Positions 25,406 through 33,591 of a stretch of DNA of 64,000 nucleotides are shown piece by piece. Location: contig JBBCKD010000010.1 in NCBI GenBank assembly GCA_037191015.1, positions 682,001 to 746,000 of the forward strand, read 5' to 3'. The position numbers and the translations under genes are program-made. The notes under the pieces were generated by a model. The model worked only from the letters and a program-made list of their open reading frames with translations. It was not told the origin of the DNA and did not search any database. The DNA comes from Ravibacter sp037191015. Lineage in GTDB: Bacteria > Bacteroidota > Bacteroidia > Cytophagales > Spirosomataceae. Each line of letters starts with the position of its first letter. The first letter of the stretch is position 1.

Positions 25406-25450
25406 CACAGAGGACCACTGAGAGGAAAAGAGGATTACAGAGGAACAGAG
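25406..25450. repeat. acagagga-type short repeats between proB and proA
   Basis: The 8-mer acagagga occurs at 25407-25414 and 25437-25444, embedded in a purine-rich run with further gagagga/acagag variants. Such acagagg tracts are common low-complexity spacers in bacterial genomes. No hairpin or start signal is apparent. Confidence 0.4.
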
Positions 25451-25536
25451 CCTGGAGTGTAATTATTGAGACTGTGGAACTTCGCGCTTAAGATGCTTCC
25501 TGAATATGTTATGTATCAATTGACCGAAAGAAAATT

Positions 25537-26823
25537 ATGTCAATCCAAAATATAAATACTGTGGAGATCATGGAAGCCGATTCCATTATTCCCGGCTTAA
25601 AAAGGGTGCGATCGGCTGCTGCGGGGGTGAGAAACCTGTCGGACGATCAAAGCAGGGCTCTGCTCCGCGACCTGGCTGGCAGGGTTACCGAAAATACAGG
25701 CCGGATCCTGGAGGCTAATCAGAAAGACCTCGTGGTCATGGACGATGCAGACCCGAAAAAGGACAGGCTGAAGCTGACGGAAGGCCGGATCCGGGACCTC
25801 GCACAAAGTCTCCGCGATGTGGCCGACCTCGACAGCCCTGTCGGGAAAGTGCTTCTGGAAAGGACTATAGAGCAGGGGCTGCAGTTGAAAAAGGTCTCCG
25901 TACCTTTGGGCGTGGTAGGCGTGATCTATGAATCCAGGCCCAATGTAACGCTTGATGTAGCATCCCTGTGCCTCAGGTCGGGCAATGCCTGTGTTTTGAA
26001 GGGCGGAAAGGAAGCTTTTCACTCCAACCTGGCCTTGGTGAGCCTGATCCATGAGTCCCTTGCCGCTTTCGATGTCGGTCCGGACGCCGTGCTTTTATTG
26101 CCTACCGACCGCAAATACCTTGCAGAACTGCTCTCTGCCGATAAATATGTCGACATTGTGATCCCTCGCGGCTCGGAGTCGCTGATTCATTATGTTCGTC
26201 AGCATTCCAAGATCCCGGCCATAGAAACGGGAGCGGGCGTCTGTCATACCTACGTGGAGAAGACGGCAGACCTCGATAAGGCGGCGAAAATCGTGGTGAA
26301 TGCCAAAGTCTCCAGGCCGTCTGTATGTAATTCGCTCGATTGCGTGGTTGTGGATGAAGCGGTAGCAGCCGATTTCCTGCCGCGTCTTAAAGAAGGGTTC
26401 GAAGCTTACAACGTACAGGTATTTGCCGACGAGAAATCGTACCCGGTACTGGAAAAAGCTTCTTATCAGTTTCTGGATAAAGCGGAGGAAAAGCATTTCG
26501 GAGAAGAGTTTCTCGATTATAAATGTGCCGTGAAGGTGGTCAGCGGGCTGGACGAAGCCCTTGAGCATATACAGCAGTATTCCTCGAAGCATTCGGAAGC
26601 GATCGTTTCCTCAAACGGTAATGCGATAGCGCGCTTCATCAATGATGTGGATGCCGCTGCCGTTTATTCCAATGCCTCTACCCGGTTTACGGACGGGGGA
26701 GTCTTCGGACTGGGAGCCGAGATCGGCATTTCAACCCAGAAGCTTCATGCCAGGGGACCTTTTGCACTTGAAAAGCTGGTGACCGAGAAGTGGATTGTCA
26801 GCGGTGACGGCCAGGTCAGGTAA
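25537..26823 (+). CDS. proA: Glutamate-5-semialdehyde dehydrogenase (gamma-glutamyl phosphate reductase)
   Basis: ProA reduces gamma-glutamyl phosphate to glutamate-5-semialdehyde with NADPH. The 428 residues hold the aldehyde-dehydrogenase fold: PLGVVGVIYESRPNVTLDVA, CLRSGNACVLKGGKEA, the catalytic Cys in NAKVSRPSVCNSLDCVVVDE, and the C-terminal FTDGGVFGLGAEIGISTQKL. It works directly after ProB, and the genes are neighbours. Its TAA overlaps the ATG of the M14 peptidase gene (taatg), implying translational coupling. Confidence 0.96.
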   Translation: MSIQNINTVEIMEADSIIPGLKRVRSAAAGVRNLSDDQSRALLRDLAGRVTENTGRILEANQKDLVVMDDADPKKDRLKLTEGRIRDLAQSLRDVADLDSPVGKVLLERTIEQGLQLKKVSVPLGVVGVIYESRPNVTLDVASLCLRSGNACVLKGGKEAFHSNLALVSLIHESLAAFDVGPDAVLLLPTDRKYLAELLSADKYVDIVIPRGSESLIHYVRQHSKIPAIETGAGVCHTYVEKTADLDKAAKIVVNAKVSRPSVCNSLDCVVVDEAVAADFLPRLKEGFEAYNVQVFADEKSYPVLEKASYQFLDKAEEKHFGEEFLDYKCAVKVVSGLDEALEHIQQYSSKHSEAIVSSNGNAIARFINDVDAAAVYSNASTRFTDGGVFGLGAEIGISTQKLHARGPFALEKLVTEKWIVSGDGQVR

Positions 26824-28040
26824 TGGAATTGTTCGACTCCTATCCCCGGTACAGGGAAGAGGTGCTGTACCACCGGCGTTTTAAACACGCGGATATACTC
26901 CCTCTTATAGATTTGCGCGTTCCGAAGGGAGTCTGGCAGGTAAGCACGGCCGGGTTTTCTTTCGAAGGCCGGGAGATAAAACTGCTCAGAGCAGGCCGGG
27001 GTGCCGTTAAAGTGCTGCTGTGGTCGCAGATGCATGGCGATGAGCCTACTGCTACCATGGCGTTGTTCGATATCTTTAACTTCCTGGAGGCCGCAGGGGA
27101 CGAATTTGACAGCCTGCGGGAATCCATTCTGAACGATATGACCCTGTATATCGTGCCGATGCTGAATCCTGACGGCGCGGAGCGGTTTCAGCGTGCGACG
27201 GCCCAGATGATAGATATGAACCGGGATGCCCTGGCGCTTCAGACTCCCGAAGCGCGTATATTGAAAGGGCTTGTGGAGACGCTGAAGCCGGACTTCGGTT
27301 TCAACCTGCATGACCAGAATCCCAGGTATACCGCCGGTCGCTCGCCCAAACTGGCTACTATGTCTTTCCTGGCCACTTCCTATGATTACGAGCTGTCCGT
27401 CAATGCAACCCGTATGAGGTCGATGCAGCTGATCGCTTACCTGAACCAGGTGCTGCAGGAATTTATCCCCGGGCAGATCGGCAGGTTCAGCGACGAGCAT
27501 GAGCCTCGTGCTTTCGGAGATAATATCCAGAAGCGGGGAACCACGCTGGTGCTTGTAGAATCGGGCGGATATAAAGGCGACCCTGAGCGCCAGTTTGCAA
27601 GAAGGCTGAATTTTGTCGCTCTTCTGAGCGCATTCGGAGCGATATCGTCAGGAAGCTACCAGGCGCAGACCAGGAGCGGGTACGAGTCGATTCCTTTCAA
27701 TTCAAGGTACGCCTATGATCTTGTTATCCGGGGCTGTACCGTCAGGCAGGGAGAGCAGGAGTACAGGGTCGACATCGGTATTAACCGGGAGGAAGTGAAC
27801 AGTAGCGATATGGATGGCGGCTTCTCCTATCATTCAACAATAGAAGAGACAGGCGACCTGAGCACCTGCTACGGGATTGAAGAAGTGGACGGGAGCGGGC
27901 TGACCTTCCAGGCAAGACAAGAGATTGGGGCGACAGAAGTTCCCACAGCAGGTGACGTCGCTACTTTCCTGCTGACCCAAGACGGTAAAGTCCGGTATTC
28001 AATTGAAAATGGCGTTGTATCTGACCCGGATACCGATTGA
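26823..28040 (+). CDS. M14-family zinc carboxypeptidase-like protein
   Basis: This 405-residue cytoplasmic protein (no signal peptide) has the M14 zinc site: His and Glu in WSQMHGDEPTATMALFD, third ligand His in FGFNLHDQNPRYTAG, and a catalytic Glu in TTLVLVESGGYKGD. It is closest to the deacylase-type M14 proteins that cleave amide bonds of small molecules rather than to secreted digestive carboxypeptidases. The start overlaps the proA stop by one base, which ties its expression to proline synthesis. The substrate is unknown. Confidence 0.87.
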   Translation: MELFDSYPRYREEVLYHRRFKHADILPLIDLRVPKGVWQVSTAGFSFEGREIKLLRAGRGAVKVLLWSQMHGDEPTATMALFDIFNFLEAAGDEFDSLRESILNDMTLYIVPMLNPDGAERFQRATAQMIDMNRDALALQTPEARILKGLVETLKPDFGFNLHDQNPRYTAGRSPKLATMSFLATSYDYELSVNATRMRSMQLIAYLNQVLQEFIPGQIGRFSDEHEPRAFGDNIQKRGTTLVLVESGGYKGDPERQFARRLNFVALLSAFGAISSGSYQAQTRSGYESIPFNSRYAYDLVIRGCTVRQGEQEYRVDIGINREEVNSSDMDGGFSYHSTIEETGDLSTCYGIEEVDGSGLTFQARQEIGATEVPTAGDVATFLLTQDGKVRYSIENGVVSDPDTD

Positions 28041-28093
28041 CATTCTCGCAGGAAATTATTAAAATTGTGTTTGATTAAGAATCAGTTTCAATC

Positions 28094-28312
28094 ATGACAG
28101 TAGAGACACTTCGTAAGTATCAGACCTATCTGTACGATGAGAACGGTAAGCCCGTCATGGTGCAGCTTGACCTGAGAAATCGTCAGGTAAGGAAGCTGTA
28201 TGAGCAGATAATGGATAAATTTGAAGATTTGCTGGATATTCAGGAAGCAGAACGCAGGCTGGGTGGCAATAGCGAGATGATTCCATGGGAAGAAGCAAAA
28301 AAAAGTCTTTAA
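28094..28312 (+). CDS. Antitoxin of a RelE/ParE-type toxin-antitoxin pair
   Basis: The 72-residue acidic protein (TVETLRKYQTYLYDENGKPV, ending MIPWEEAKKSL) is encoded 26 bases before a clear RelE/ParE-family toxin. That order and size are typical of type II modules. The central part (LRNRQVRKLYEQIMDKFEDLLD) is probably helical. I do not recognise a standard Phd or RHH DNA-binding motif, so the family is open. It would neutralise the toxin and perhaps autoregulate the operon. Confidence 0.72.
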   Translation: MTVETLRKYQTYLYDENGKPVMVQLDLRNRQVRKLYEQIMDKFEDLLDIQEAERRLGGNSEMIPWEEAKKSL

Positions 28313-28338
28313 CATAACTATACTTCTTCACCACTAGA

Positions 28339-28620
28339 ATGAGCTACAGGATTGTTATCCACCCTAAAGCGCTAAAGGAAATCAAGAAACTCCCTATTCA
28401 GGAAATCCGGAAAATAGAAGCCAAAATCGATGACCTTGCTACTTCTCCCCGCCCTCCAGGATTTAAGAAACTCGTCAATTTTAGTACAGACAGAATCTTA
28501 GAGAAGGATCTATACAGAGTAAGAGCAGGAGATTATAGAATTATATACACTATAGAAGAAAGCATCATCACGATAACTATCGTTAAAGTCAGACACAGAA
28601 AAGAAGTATATAAGTCATAA
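28339..28620 (+). CDS. RelE/ParE-family toxin
   Basis: This 93-residue protein is a good match to the RelE/ParE fold: YRIVIHPKALKEIKKLPIQE, then the FKKLVNF...LYRVRAGDYRIIYTIEE core, and VRHRKEVYK at the end. RelE-type members cut mRNA in the ribosomal A site; ParE members inhibit gyrase. The late Arg and Tyr residues are compatible with RNase activity, but the choice is not certain. The pair is more AT-rich than its neighbours and is closed by a terminator hairpin, consistent with a mobile module. Confidence 0.88.
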   Translation: MSYRIVIHPKALKEIKKLPIQEIRKIEAKIDDLATSPRPPGFKKLVNFSTDRILEKDLYRVRAGDYRIIYTIEESIITITIVKVRHRKEVYKS

Positions 28621-28622
28621 AA

Positions 28623-28647
28623 AAGGTCTGACTTCAATCAAGACCTT
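28623..28647 (+). terminator. Terminator of the toxin-antitoxin operon
   Basis: A 7-bp stem, aaggtct / agacctt (loop 28630-28640), starts just after the toxin stop and is followed by a pyrimidine/T-rich run (ccttctta). Confidence 0.55.
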
Positions 28648-28738
28648 CCTTCTTATAGGATCCATTAAATAAGAAACTGGATTCTCGCAGGTCGAAAATA
28701 AATGTGCGTAAAACACTGGTCTTCAGTCAAAAAGTGCG

Positions 28739-28746
28739 TAACTTTG
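28739..28746 (+). promoter_or_regulatory. Bacteroidota-type -7 element for typA
   Basis: TAACTTTG matches TAnnTTTG and lies about 100 bases before the typA ATG, leaving a long leader that might carry control. Just upstream, gtgcgtaa occurs twice (28704-28711 and 28734-28741). Confidence 0.45.
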
Positions 28747-28842
28747 CGCCCTGATTTTTAGAAAAAACCAATAAGGCTGCCAGCTTTCCGTTTAAAATAC
28801 CTTTTACAGGGAAAACGGTACCAGGCACCATAATCAAACCTT

Positions 28843-30660
28843 ATGCAATCGATTCGCAACATCGCCATCATCGCTCACGTCGATCATGGGAAGACTACTT
28901 TGGTGGATAAGATTATTCACGCATCCAAACTTTTCAGGGATAACCAGGAGTTTGATGATCTTATCCTGGACAACAACGACCTGGAACGTGAAAGAGGGAT
29001 CACCATCGTGTCAAAAAATGTTTCAGTCCGGTATAAGGATGTGAAGATCAATGTAATAGATACGCCTGGTCACGCCGATTTCGGCGGGGAAGTGGAGCGT
29101 GTGCTGAAGCTGGCCGACGGTGTGGTGCTGCTTGTCGACGCCTTTGAAGGTCCTATGCCGCAAACACGGTTTGTTTTGAGCAAGGCGATCCATCTGGGCC
29201 TGAAGCCTATCGTTATCGTTAATAAGGTCGATAAGGAAAATTGCCGGCCCGACGAAGTGCAGGAAGCTGTTTTTGACCTCATGTTTAACCTGGGAGCAAC
29301 AGAGGACCAGCTGGACTTTGTAACGGTGTTCGGATCGTCGAAACAGGGATGGATGGGGCCTGACTGGAAGACCCCGGCTTCCGATATTACTTTCCTGCTC
29401 GACACTATTATCGAGGTGATCCCGCCCGCACCTTCTTTTGAAGGTAAGCCGCAGATGCAGATCACTTCGCTCGACTACAATGCTTTCGTAGGCCGTATCG
29501 CTATCGGGCGTGTTTATCGGGGCGTTTTGAAAGAGGGAGCCCAGATGGCGCTCTGCAAATCCGACGGGAGTATCAAAAAAGTGAAAATCAAAGAGCTGCA
29601 TGTGTTCGAAGGGCTGGGGAAGCAAAAGGTATCGGAAGTGGCTTCAGGAGAAATATGCGCAGTTACGGGAATCGACGGTTTTGAGATCGGTGATACCCTT
29701 ACCGATATCGAAGAGCCGGAAGCATTGCCGCGTATTGCAGTAGACGAGCCGACCATGAACATGCTGTTTACCATCAACAACTCTCCTTTCTTCGGGAAGG
29801 AAGGCAAGTTTGTGACCTCACGCCATCTTCGTGACCGGCTGCTGAAAGAGACCGAGAAAAACCTGGCGCTTCGGGTGGAGACTACCGACAGCGAAGACAA
29901 GTTCCTGGTTTTCGGCCGCGGTATCCTTCACCTCTCGGTGCTTATCGAGACCATGAGGAGAGAAGGCTATGAGCTCCAGGTAGGGCAGCCTCAGGTATTG
30001 TTCAAGGAAGATGAAAACGGTCAGCGCCTCGAGCCTATTGAAACGCTGGTGGTCGATGTTCCGGAGGAATCGGCAGGAAAGGTAATAGAGCTTGCTACCC
30101 AGCGGAAAGGCGAACTTCTTATTATGGAGCCGAAAGGGGACCTTCAGCACCTGGAATTCGAGATTCCTTCGAGGGGGCTGATCGGGCTCCGCTCCAACGT
30201 GTTGACCGCCACCCAGGGAGAAGCGATCATGACCCACAGGTTTAAGGTATTTGATACATTCCGTGGACCGATTCCGGGCAGGATCAACGGTTCGATTATT
30301 TCGAAAGGGACGGGCACGGCGACGGGCTATACGCTCGACAAGCTCCAGGACAGGGGCCAGTTTTTCGTTGATCCGGGCGAGGAGCTTTACGGCGGACAGG
30401 TAGTGGGAGAACATAACCGCCCCAACGATATCGTTGTGAACCTGCAGGAGGCCAAGAAGCTTACCAACATGCGGGCTTCCGGATCGGATGACGGATTGCG
30501 TATAGCTCCCAAGATCAACTTTTCGCTGGAGGAATCCCTGGAATATATCCAAAAAGACGAATACCTGGAAGTAACGCCGCAGAATCTGCGCATGCGTAAA
30601 ATATACCTGGACGAAAATGACCGGAAACGCTACGCCAATAAACTGGAGGCTGTTTCCTGA
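28843..30660 (+). CDS. typA: Ribosome-associated GTPase TypA/BipA
   Basis: This 605-residue translational GTPase binds the 70S ribosome and supports subunit assembly and stress or cold adaptation. The G1 motif is IAHVDHGKTTL, G2 lies in ERERGITI, G3 is DTPGHADFGGEVERV and G4 is IVNKVDKENC. The EF-G-like domains III and V are followed by the BipA-specific C-terminal region (GQFFVDPGEELYGGQVVGEH, LTNMRASGSDDGLRI). Length is normal. It is monocistronic, with its own promoter and a strong terminator. Confidence 0.97.
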   Translation: MQSIRNIAIIAHVDHGKTTLVDKIIHASKLFRDNQEFDDLILDNNDLERERGITIVSKNVSVRYKDVKINVIDTPGHADFGGEVERVLKLADGVVLLVDAFEGPMPQTRFVLSKAIHLGLKPIVIVNKVDKENCRPDEVQEAVFDLMFNLGATEDQLDFVTVFGSSKQGWMGPDWKTPASDITFLLDTIIEVIPPAPSFEGKPQMQITSLDYNAFVGRIAIGRVYRGVLKEGAQMALCKSDGSIKKVKIKELHVFEGLGKQKVSEVASGEICAVTGIDGFEIGDTLTDIEEPEALPRIAVDEPTMNMLFTINNSPFFGKEGKFVTSRHLRDRLLKETEKNLALRVETTDSEDKFLVFGRGILHLSVLIETMRREGYELQVGQPQVLFKEDENGQRLEPIETLVVDVPEESAGKVIELATQRKGELLIMEPKGDLQHLEFEIPSRGLIGLRSNVLTATQGEAIMTHRFKVFDTFRGPIPGRINGSIISKGTGTATGYTLDKLQDRGQFFVDPGEELYGGQVVGEHNRPNDIVVNLQEAKKLTNMRASGSDDGLRIAPKINFSLEESLEYIQKDEYLEVTPQNLRMRKIYLDENDRKRYANKLEAVS

Positions 30661-30683
30661 AATTTTCCGCAGGCACTTTGAAG

Positions 30684-30725
30684 GCGCCGGGGTTACTCTG
30701 TAAGGAGGGCCGCCGGCGCTTTTTT
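30684..30725 (+). terminator. Intrinsic terminator after typA
   Basis: A GC-rich 7-bp stem (gcgccgg at 30684-30690, ccggcgc at 30713-30719) is followed by six T and then gtttt. The loop is long (22 bases) but could pair further. Confidence 0.75.
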
Positions 30726-30765
30726 GTTTTATTCGCAGAGGGAGGCTCCTGCCGGGGGTAACGGC

Positions 30766-31227
30766 TCAGAAAAAGAATTCCGAAGTGTGCTTTACCTCCT
30801 TCAGTACAAAGGTGCTGTTAAGCACACCTATATTTTCGATTTTTGAGAGCTTATAGCGAACGAAGTCATGGTATTCTTCCAGGCTTTTGACGTTGATCTT
30901 AAGAAGGAAATCAACCTGCCCGGCCATGTGGTAACATTCCTGCACCTCTTCCAGGTGCTGGATCTCATTGACAAAGTTTTCGATAAAAGCATCACTGTGG
31001 TACCGCATCGAAACCTGGCACATCGCGGTCACGGGGCGGCCGATTTTGCGCTGATCAAGTATTGCTACGTATTTACTGATAAAGCCCTGGTTTTCCAGCT
31101 TGCGGATACGTTCATATACGGGCGATACGGTAAGGTTTAGAAGCGCCGCGATTTCCTTGGTTGTTTTTTTTGCGTCGCGCTGCAGTATTTTAAGAATGGC
31201 TTTGTCTGTTTCGTCTAAAGTGTCCAT
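30766..31227 (-). CDS. Lrp/AsnC-family transcriptional regulator
   Basis: This 153-residue regulator has an N-terminal winged helix (LDETDKAILKILQRDAKKTT, then LNLTVSPVYERIRKLENQGF) and a C-terminal RAM ligand-binding domain (VQECYHMAGQVDFLLKINVK). It is divergent from the threonine-degradation genes tdh-kbl across a 218-base region containing a promoter element and a hairpin. In E. coli, Lrp represses tdh-kbl and leucine relieves it. By analogy this protein may control the divergent operon, which is inference from position. Confidence 0.92.
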   Translation of the reverse strand: MDTLDETDKAILKILQRDAKKTTKEIAALLNLTVSPVYERIRKLENQGFISKYVAILDQRKIGRPVTAMCQVSMRYHSDAFIENFVNEIQHLEEVQECYHMAGQVDFLLKINVKSLEEYHDFVRYKLSKIENIGVLNSTFVLKEVKHTSEFFF

Positions 31228-31356
31228 TGGCAGTAACTTTTACTGATCGGGAACGTACACAATGATTTGTCTAAGATAAAATTACTGATATATTCTCTAT
31301 TTACAAGAAGATTTTCTATTTTGATTGTATTATTTGGTATAAAATTCTATAATTTT

Positions 31357-31364
31357 TAATTTTG
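31357..31364 (+). promoter_or_regulatory. Bacteroidota-type -7 element for tdh-kbl
   Basis: TAATTTTG matches TAnnTTTG and lies 82 bases before the tdh ATG. The leader it implies contains the hairpin at 31397-31426. Confidence 0.45.
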
Positions 31365-31396
31365 GTCGTAAATATTCTTCATCAATGAACGATCTG

Positions 31397-31426
31397 GAAG
31401 GGTGATCCGTAATGGCATCACCCTTC
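31397..31426 (+). promoter_or_regulatory. Perfect hairpin in the tdh leader
   Basis: A 10-bp perfect stem, gaagggtgat / atcacccttc, with a 10-base loop (ccgtaatggc), ends 19 bases before the tdh ATG. It is not followed by a T-run, so a protein-binding dyad or translational control is more likely than termination. Confidence 0.5.
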
Positions 31427-31445
31427 TCAGAATAACTTGCGGGAA

Positions 31446-32414
31446 ATGTCTGCAGATAAAATCCTGGTTACCGGCGCAAACGGACAGCTCGGTTCGGCGC
31501 TGATCCCTTACCTGGCCAACATTTACGGAGCCGGTAGTATTATAGCAACAGATATAAAGGAGGGCGGGCAAACGCTCCCGCAATTTGAGCTGCTCGATGT
31601 AACCGACGCCGAGGCGCTGTCGCAATTGATCCGGCGCCATTGTATCAGCCAGATTTATCACCTGGCGGCCGTCCTGTCGGCAAAGGGGGAAACGAATCCC
31701 CTGGCCACCTGGAACATCAATACGGGTAGCTTTTTCAATATACTGGAAGCAGCCCGGAGCCTTAAGGTAGGCAAGATTTTTTTCCCGAGCTCCATTGCGG
31801 TATTCGGCGATAACCTCGACCGGGAGCTTGTCGGCCAGGATGTCAGCCTGCTGCCTGCTACGGCATACGGGATGAGCAAGGCTGCGTCTGAAAACTGGAT
31901 CGCTTATTATTACCGCAGGTACGGTCTGGATGTACGGTCCCTGCGCTATCCCGGGATAGTAGGATACCAGTCCAGCCCGGGCGGCGGCACCACGGATTAT
32001 GCCGTCGATATTTTTCATAAAGCCGTGGCCGGGCAAACCTTTCATTGCTTTTTAAAGGAAGATACTACCTTGCCGATGATTTATATGGAGGATGCCATCA
32101 TGGCGGCACTGCAACTGATGGAGGCTCCTTCAGACCGCATCAGGCTCCGTACTTCCTATAACCTGGCAGGTATGAGTTTCAGTCCGGCCGAAATAGCGGC
32201 GGAAATCAGAATCCATTATCCTGGTTTCAAAATAGTGTACGAGCCTGATTTCAGACAGGAAATTGCAGATACCTGGCCCAAACGCATAGACGATACGGAA
32301 GCGCGTCATCACTGGGGTTGGAAACCGCGGTTTGATCTTGCTTCGATGACGGCCGATATGATCAACCACCTGAAAGTAACACAAACAACACCTGGATTAT
32401 GTTTGACAAAGTAA
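31446..32414 (+). CDS. L-threonine 3-dehydrogenase, extended-SDR type
   Basis: The 322-residue enzyme oxidises L-threonine to 2-amino-3-ketobutyrate with NAD+. The dinucleotide motif is ILVTGANGQLGSALIPYLA, the active-site YxxxK is AYGMSKAASENW, and PGIVGYQSSPGGGTTDYAVD is characteristic of the epimerase-like TDH group known from Cytophaga and Flavobacterium. The ATG at 31446 is chosen over an in-frame TTG at 31437. Its stop lies inside kbl (16-base overlap), and the two enzymes work in sequence, which strongly supports the assignment over a generic sugar epimerase. Confidence 0.9.
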   Translation: MSADKILVTGANGQLGSALIPYLANIYGAGSIIATDIKEGGQTLPQFELLDVTDAEALSQLIRRHCISQIYHLAAVLSAKGETNPLATWNINTGSFFNILEAARSLKVGKIFFPSSIAVFGDNLDRELVGQDVSLLPATAYGMSKAASENWIAYYYRRYGLDVRSLRYPGIVGYQSSPGGGTTDYAVDIFHKAVAGQTFHCFLKEDTTLPMIYMEDAIMAALQLMEAPSDRIRLRTSYNLAGMSFSPAEIAAEIRIHYPGFKIVYEPDFRQEIADTWPKRIDDTEARHHWGWKPRFDLASMTADMINHLKVTQTTPGLCLTK

Positions 32415-33589
32415 AAGACGGATTGGCGGCCGAGCTGGAAGAGATCCGGCAGGCAGGTTTATACAAAAAGGAGCGGGTGATTACGAGCCCCCAGGGCGCC
32501 GAAATAAAAGTTTCGGGAGGAGGGGAAGTACTTAATTTCTGTGCAAACAACTATCTCGGGCTTTCTTCCCATCCCGAAGTAATAGAGGCGGGTATCGATG
32601 CCATCCGCTCGCATGGATTCGGGATGTCGTCGGTGCGGTTCATATGCGGCACGCAGGATATTCACAAGGAACTGGAGAAGAAAACGGCTGCATTTCTCGG
32701 TATGGAGGACTGTATCCTTTATGCTGCTGCCTTCGATGCAAACGGCGGAGTTTTCGAGCCGCTGCTGAATGAAGAGGATGCCATTATTTCCGATGAGCTG
32801 AACCATGCTTCCATTATTGACGGAATACGGCTGTGTAAGGCCAGGCGCCTGCGGTATAAGAATAATGATATGGCAGATCTCGAAAACCGGCTGGAGGAAG
32901 CTCGCGGAGCGAGGAGGATACTGGTGGTGACCGACGGGGTTTTTTCGATGGACGGGATCATCGCTCAGCTGGACAAGATATGTGACCTGGCTGAAAGGTA
33001 TGGAGCCATGGTGATGATCGATGAATGCCATGCTACAGGATTTATAGGTAAAACCGGCCGCGGAACCCATGAGCTGAAGAATGTAACGGGCAGGGTCGAT
33101 ATCATAACAGGTACTTACGGGAAAGCGCTGGGCGGTGCCTCGGGAGGCTTTACGGCCGCCAGGAAGGGAATCGTTGAGCTTCTTCGTCAACGCTCGCGCC
33201 CCTACCTTTTTTCAAACACGCTCGCTCCCTCTATCGTCGGGGCGTCGATCAGGGTCCTGGACCTGCTCAGCAGCTCAACCGCGCTCAGGGATAAGCTGGA
33301 GTCCAATACCCGGTTTTTCAGGGAGCGGATGACCGCCGCAGGATTTGATATCATCCCGGGAGAGCACCCCATCGTGCCCGTGATGCTGTATGAAGCGCCG
33401 CTGGCCCAGGAATTTGCTTCGCGGCTATTGTCGGAAGGTATCTATGTAACAGGATTTTTCTACCCCGTAGTGCCTAAAGGAAAAGCCAGGATCAGGGTAC
33501 AGGTTTCGGCAGGCCATGAGCAGGAGCACCTCGAAAAAGCAGTAGCCGCTTTTTCAAAGGTAGGAAAGAGCCTGGGTGTGATCGGCTAG
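32399..33589 (+). CDS. kbl: Glycine C-acetyltransferase (2-amino-3-ketobutyrate CoA ligase)
   Basis: KBL converts 2-amino-3-ketobutyrate and CoA to glycine and acetyl-CoA. The 396 residues match the alpha-oxoamine synthase family: NFCANNYLGLSSHPEVIEAG, the PLP-anchoring aspartate segment MIDECHATGFIG, and the PLP lysine Lys242 in GTYGKALGGASGG. It overlaps tdh by 16 bases and so is translationally linked to it. The stop is only two bases from the end of convergent nuoM. 8-amino-7-oxononanoate synthase is the main alternative, and tdh next door argues against it. Confidence 0.95.
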   Translation: MFDKVKDGLAAELEEIRQAGLYKKERVITSPQGAEIKVSGGGEVLNFCANNYLGLSSHPEVIEAGIDAIRSHGFGMSSVRFICGTQDIHKELEKKTAAFLGMEDCILYAAAFDANGGVFEPLLNEEDAIISDELNHASIIDGIRLCKARRLRYKNNDMADLENRLEEARGARRILVVTDGVFSMDGIIAQLDKICDLAERYGAMVMIDECHATGFIGKTGRGTHELKNVTGRVDIITGTYGKALGGASGGFTAARKGIVELLRQRSRPYLFSNTLAPSIVGASIRVLDLLSSSTALRDKLESNTRFFRERMTAAGFDIIPGEHPIVPVMLYEAPLAQEFASRLLSEGIYVTGFFYPVVPKGKARIRVQVSAGHEQEHLEKAVAAFSKVGKSLGVIG

Positions 33590-33591
33590 GC

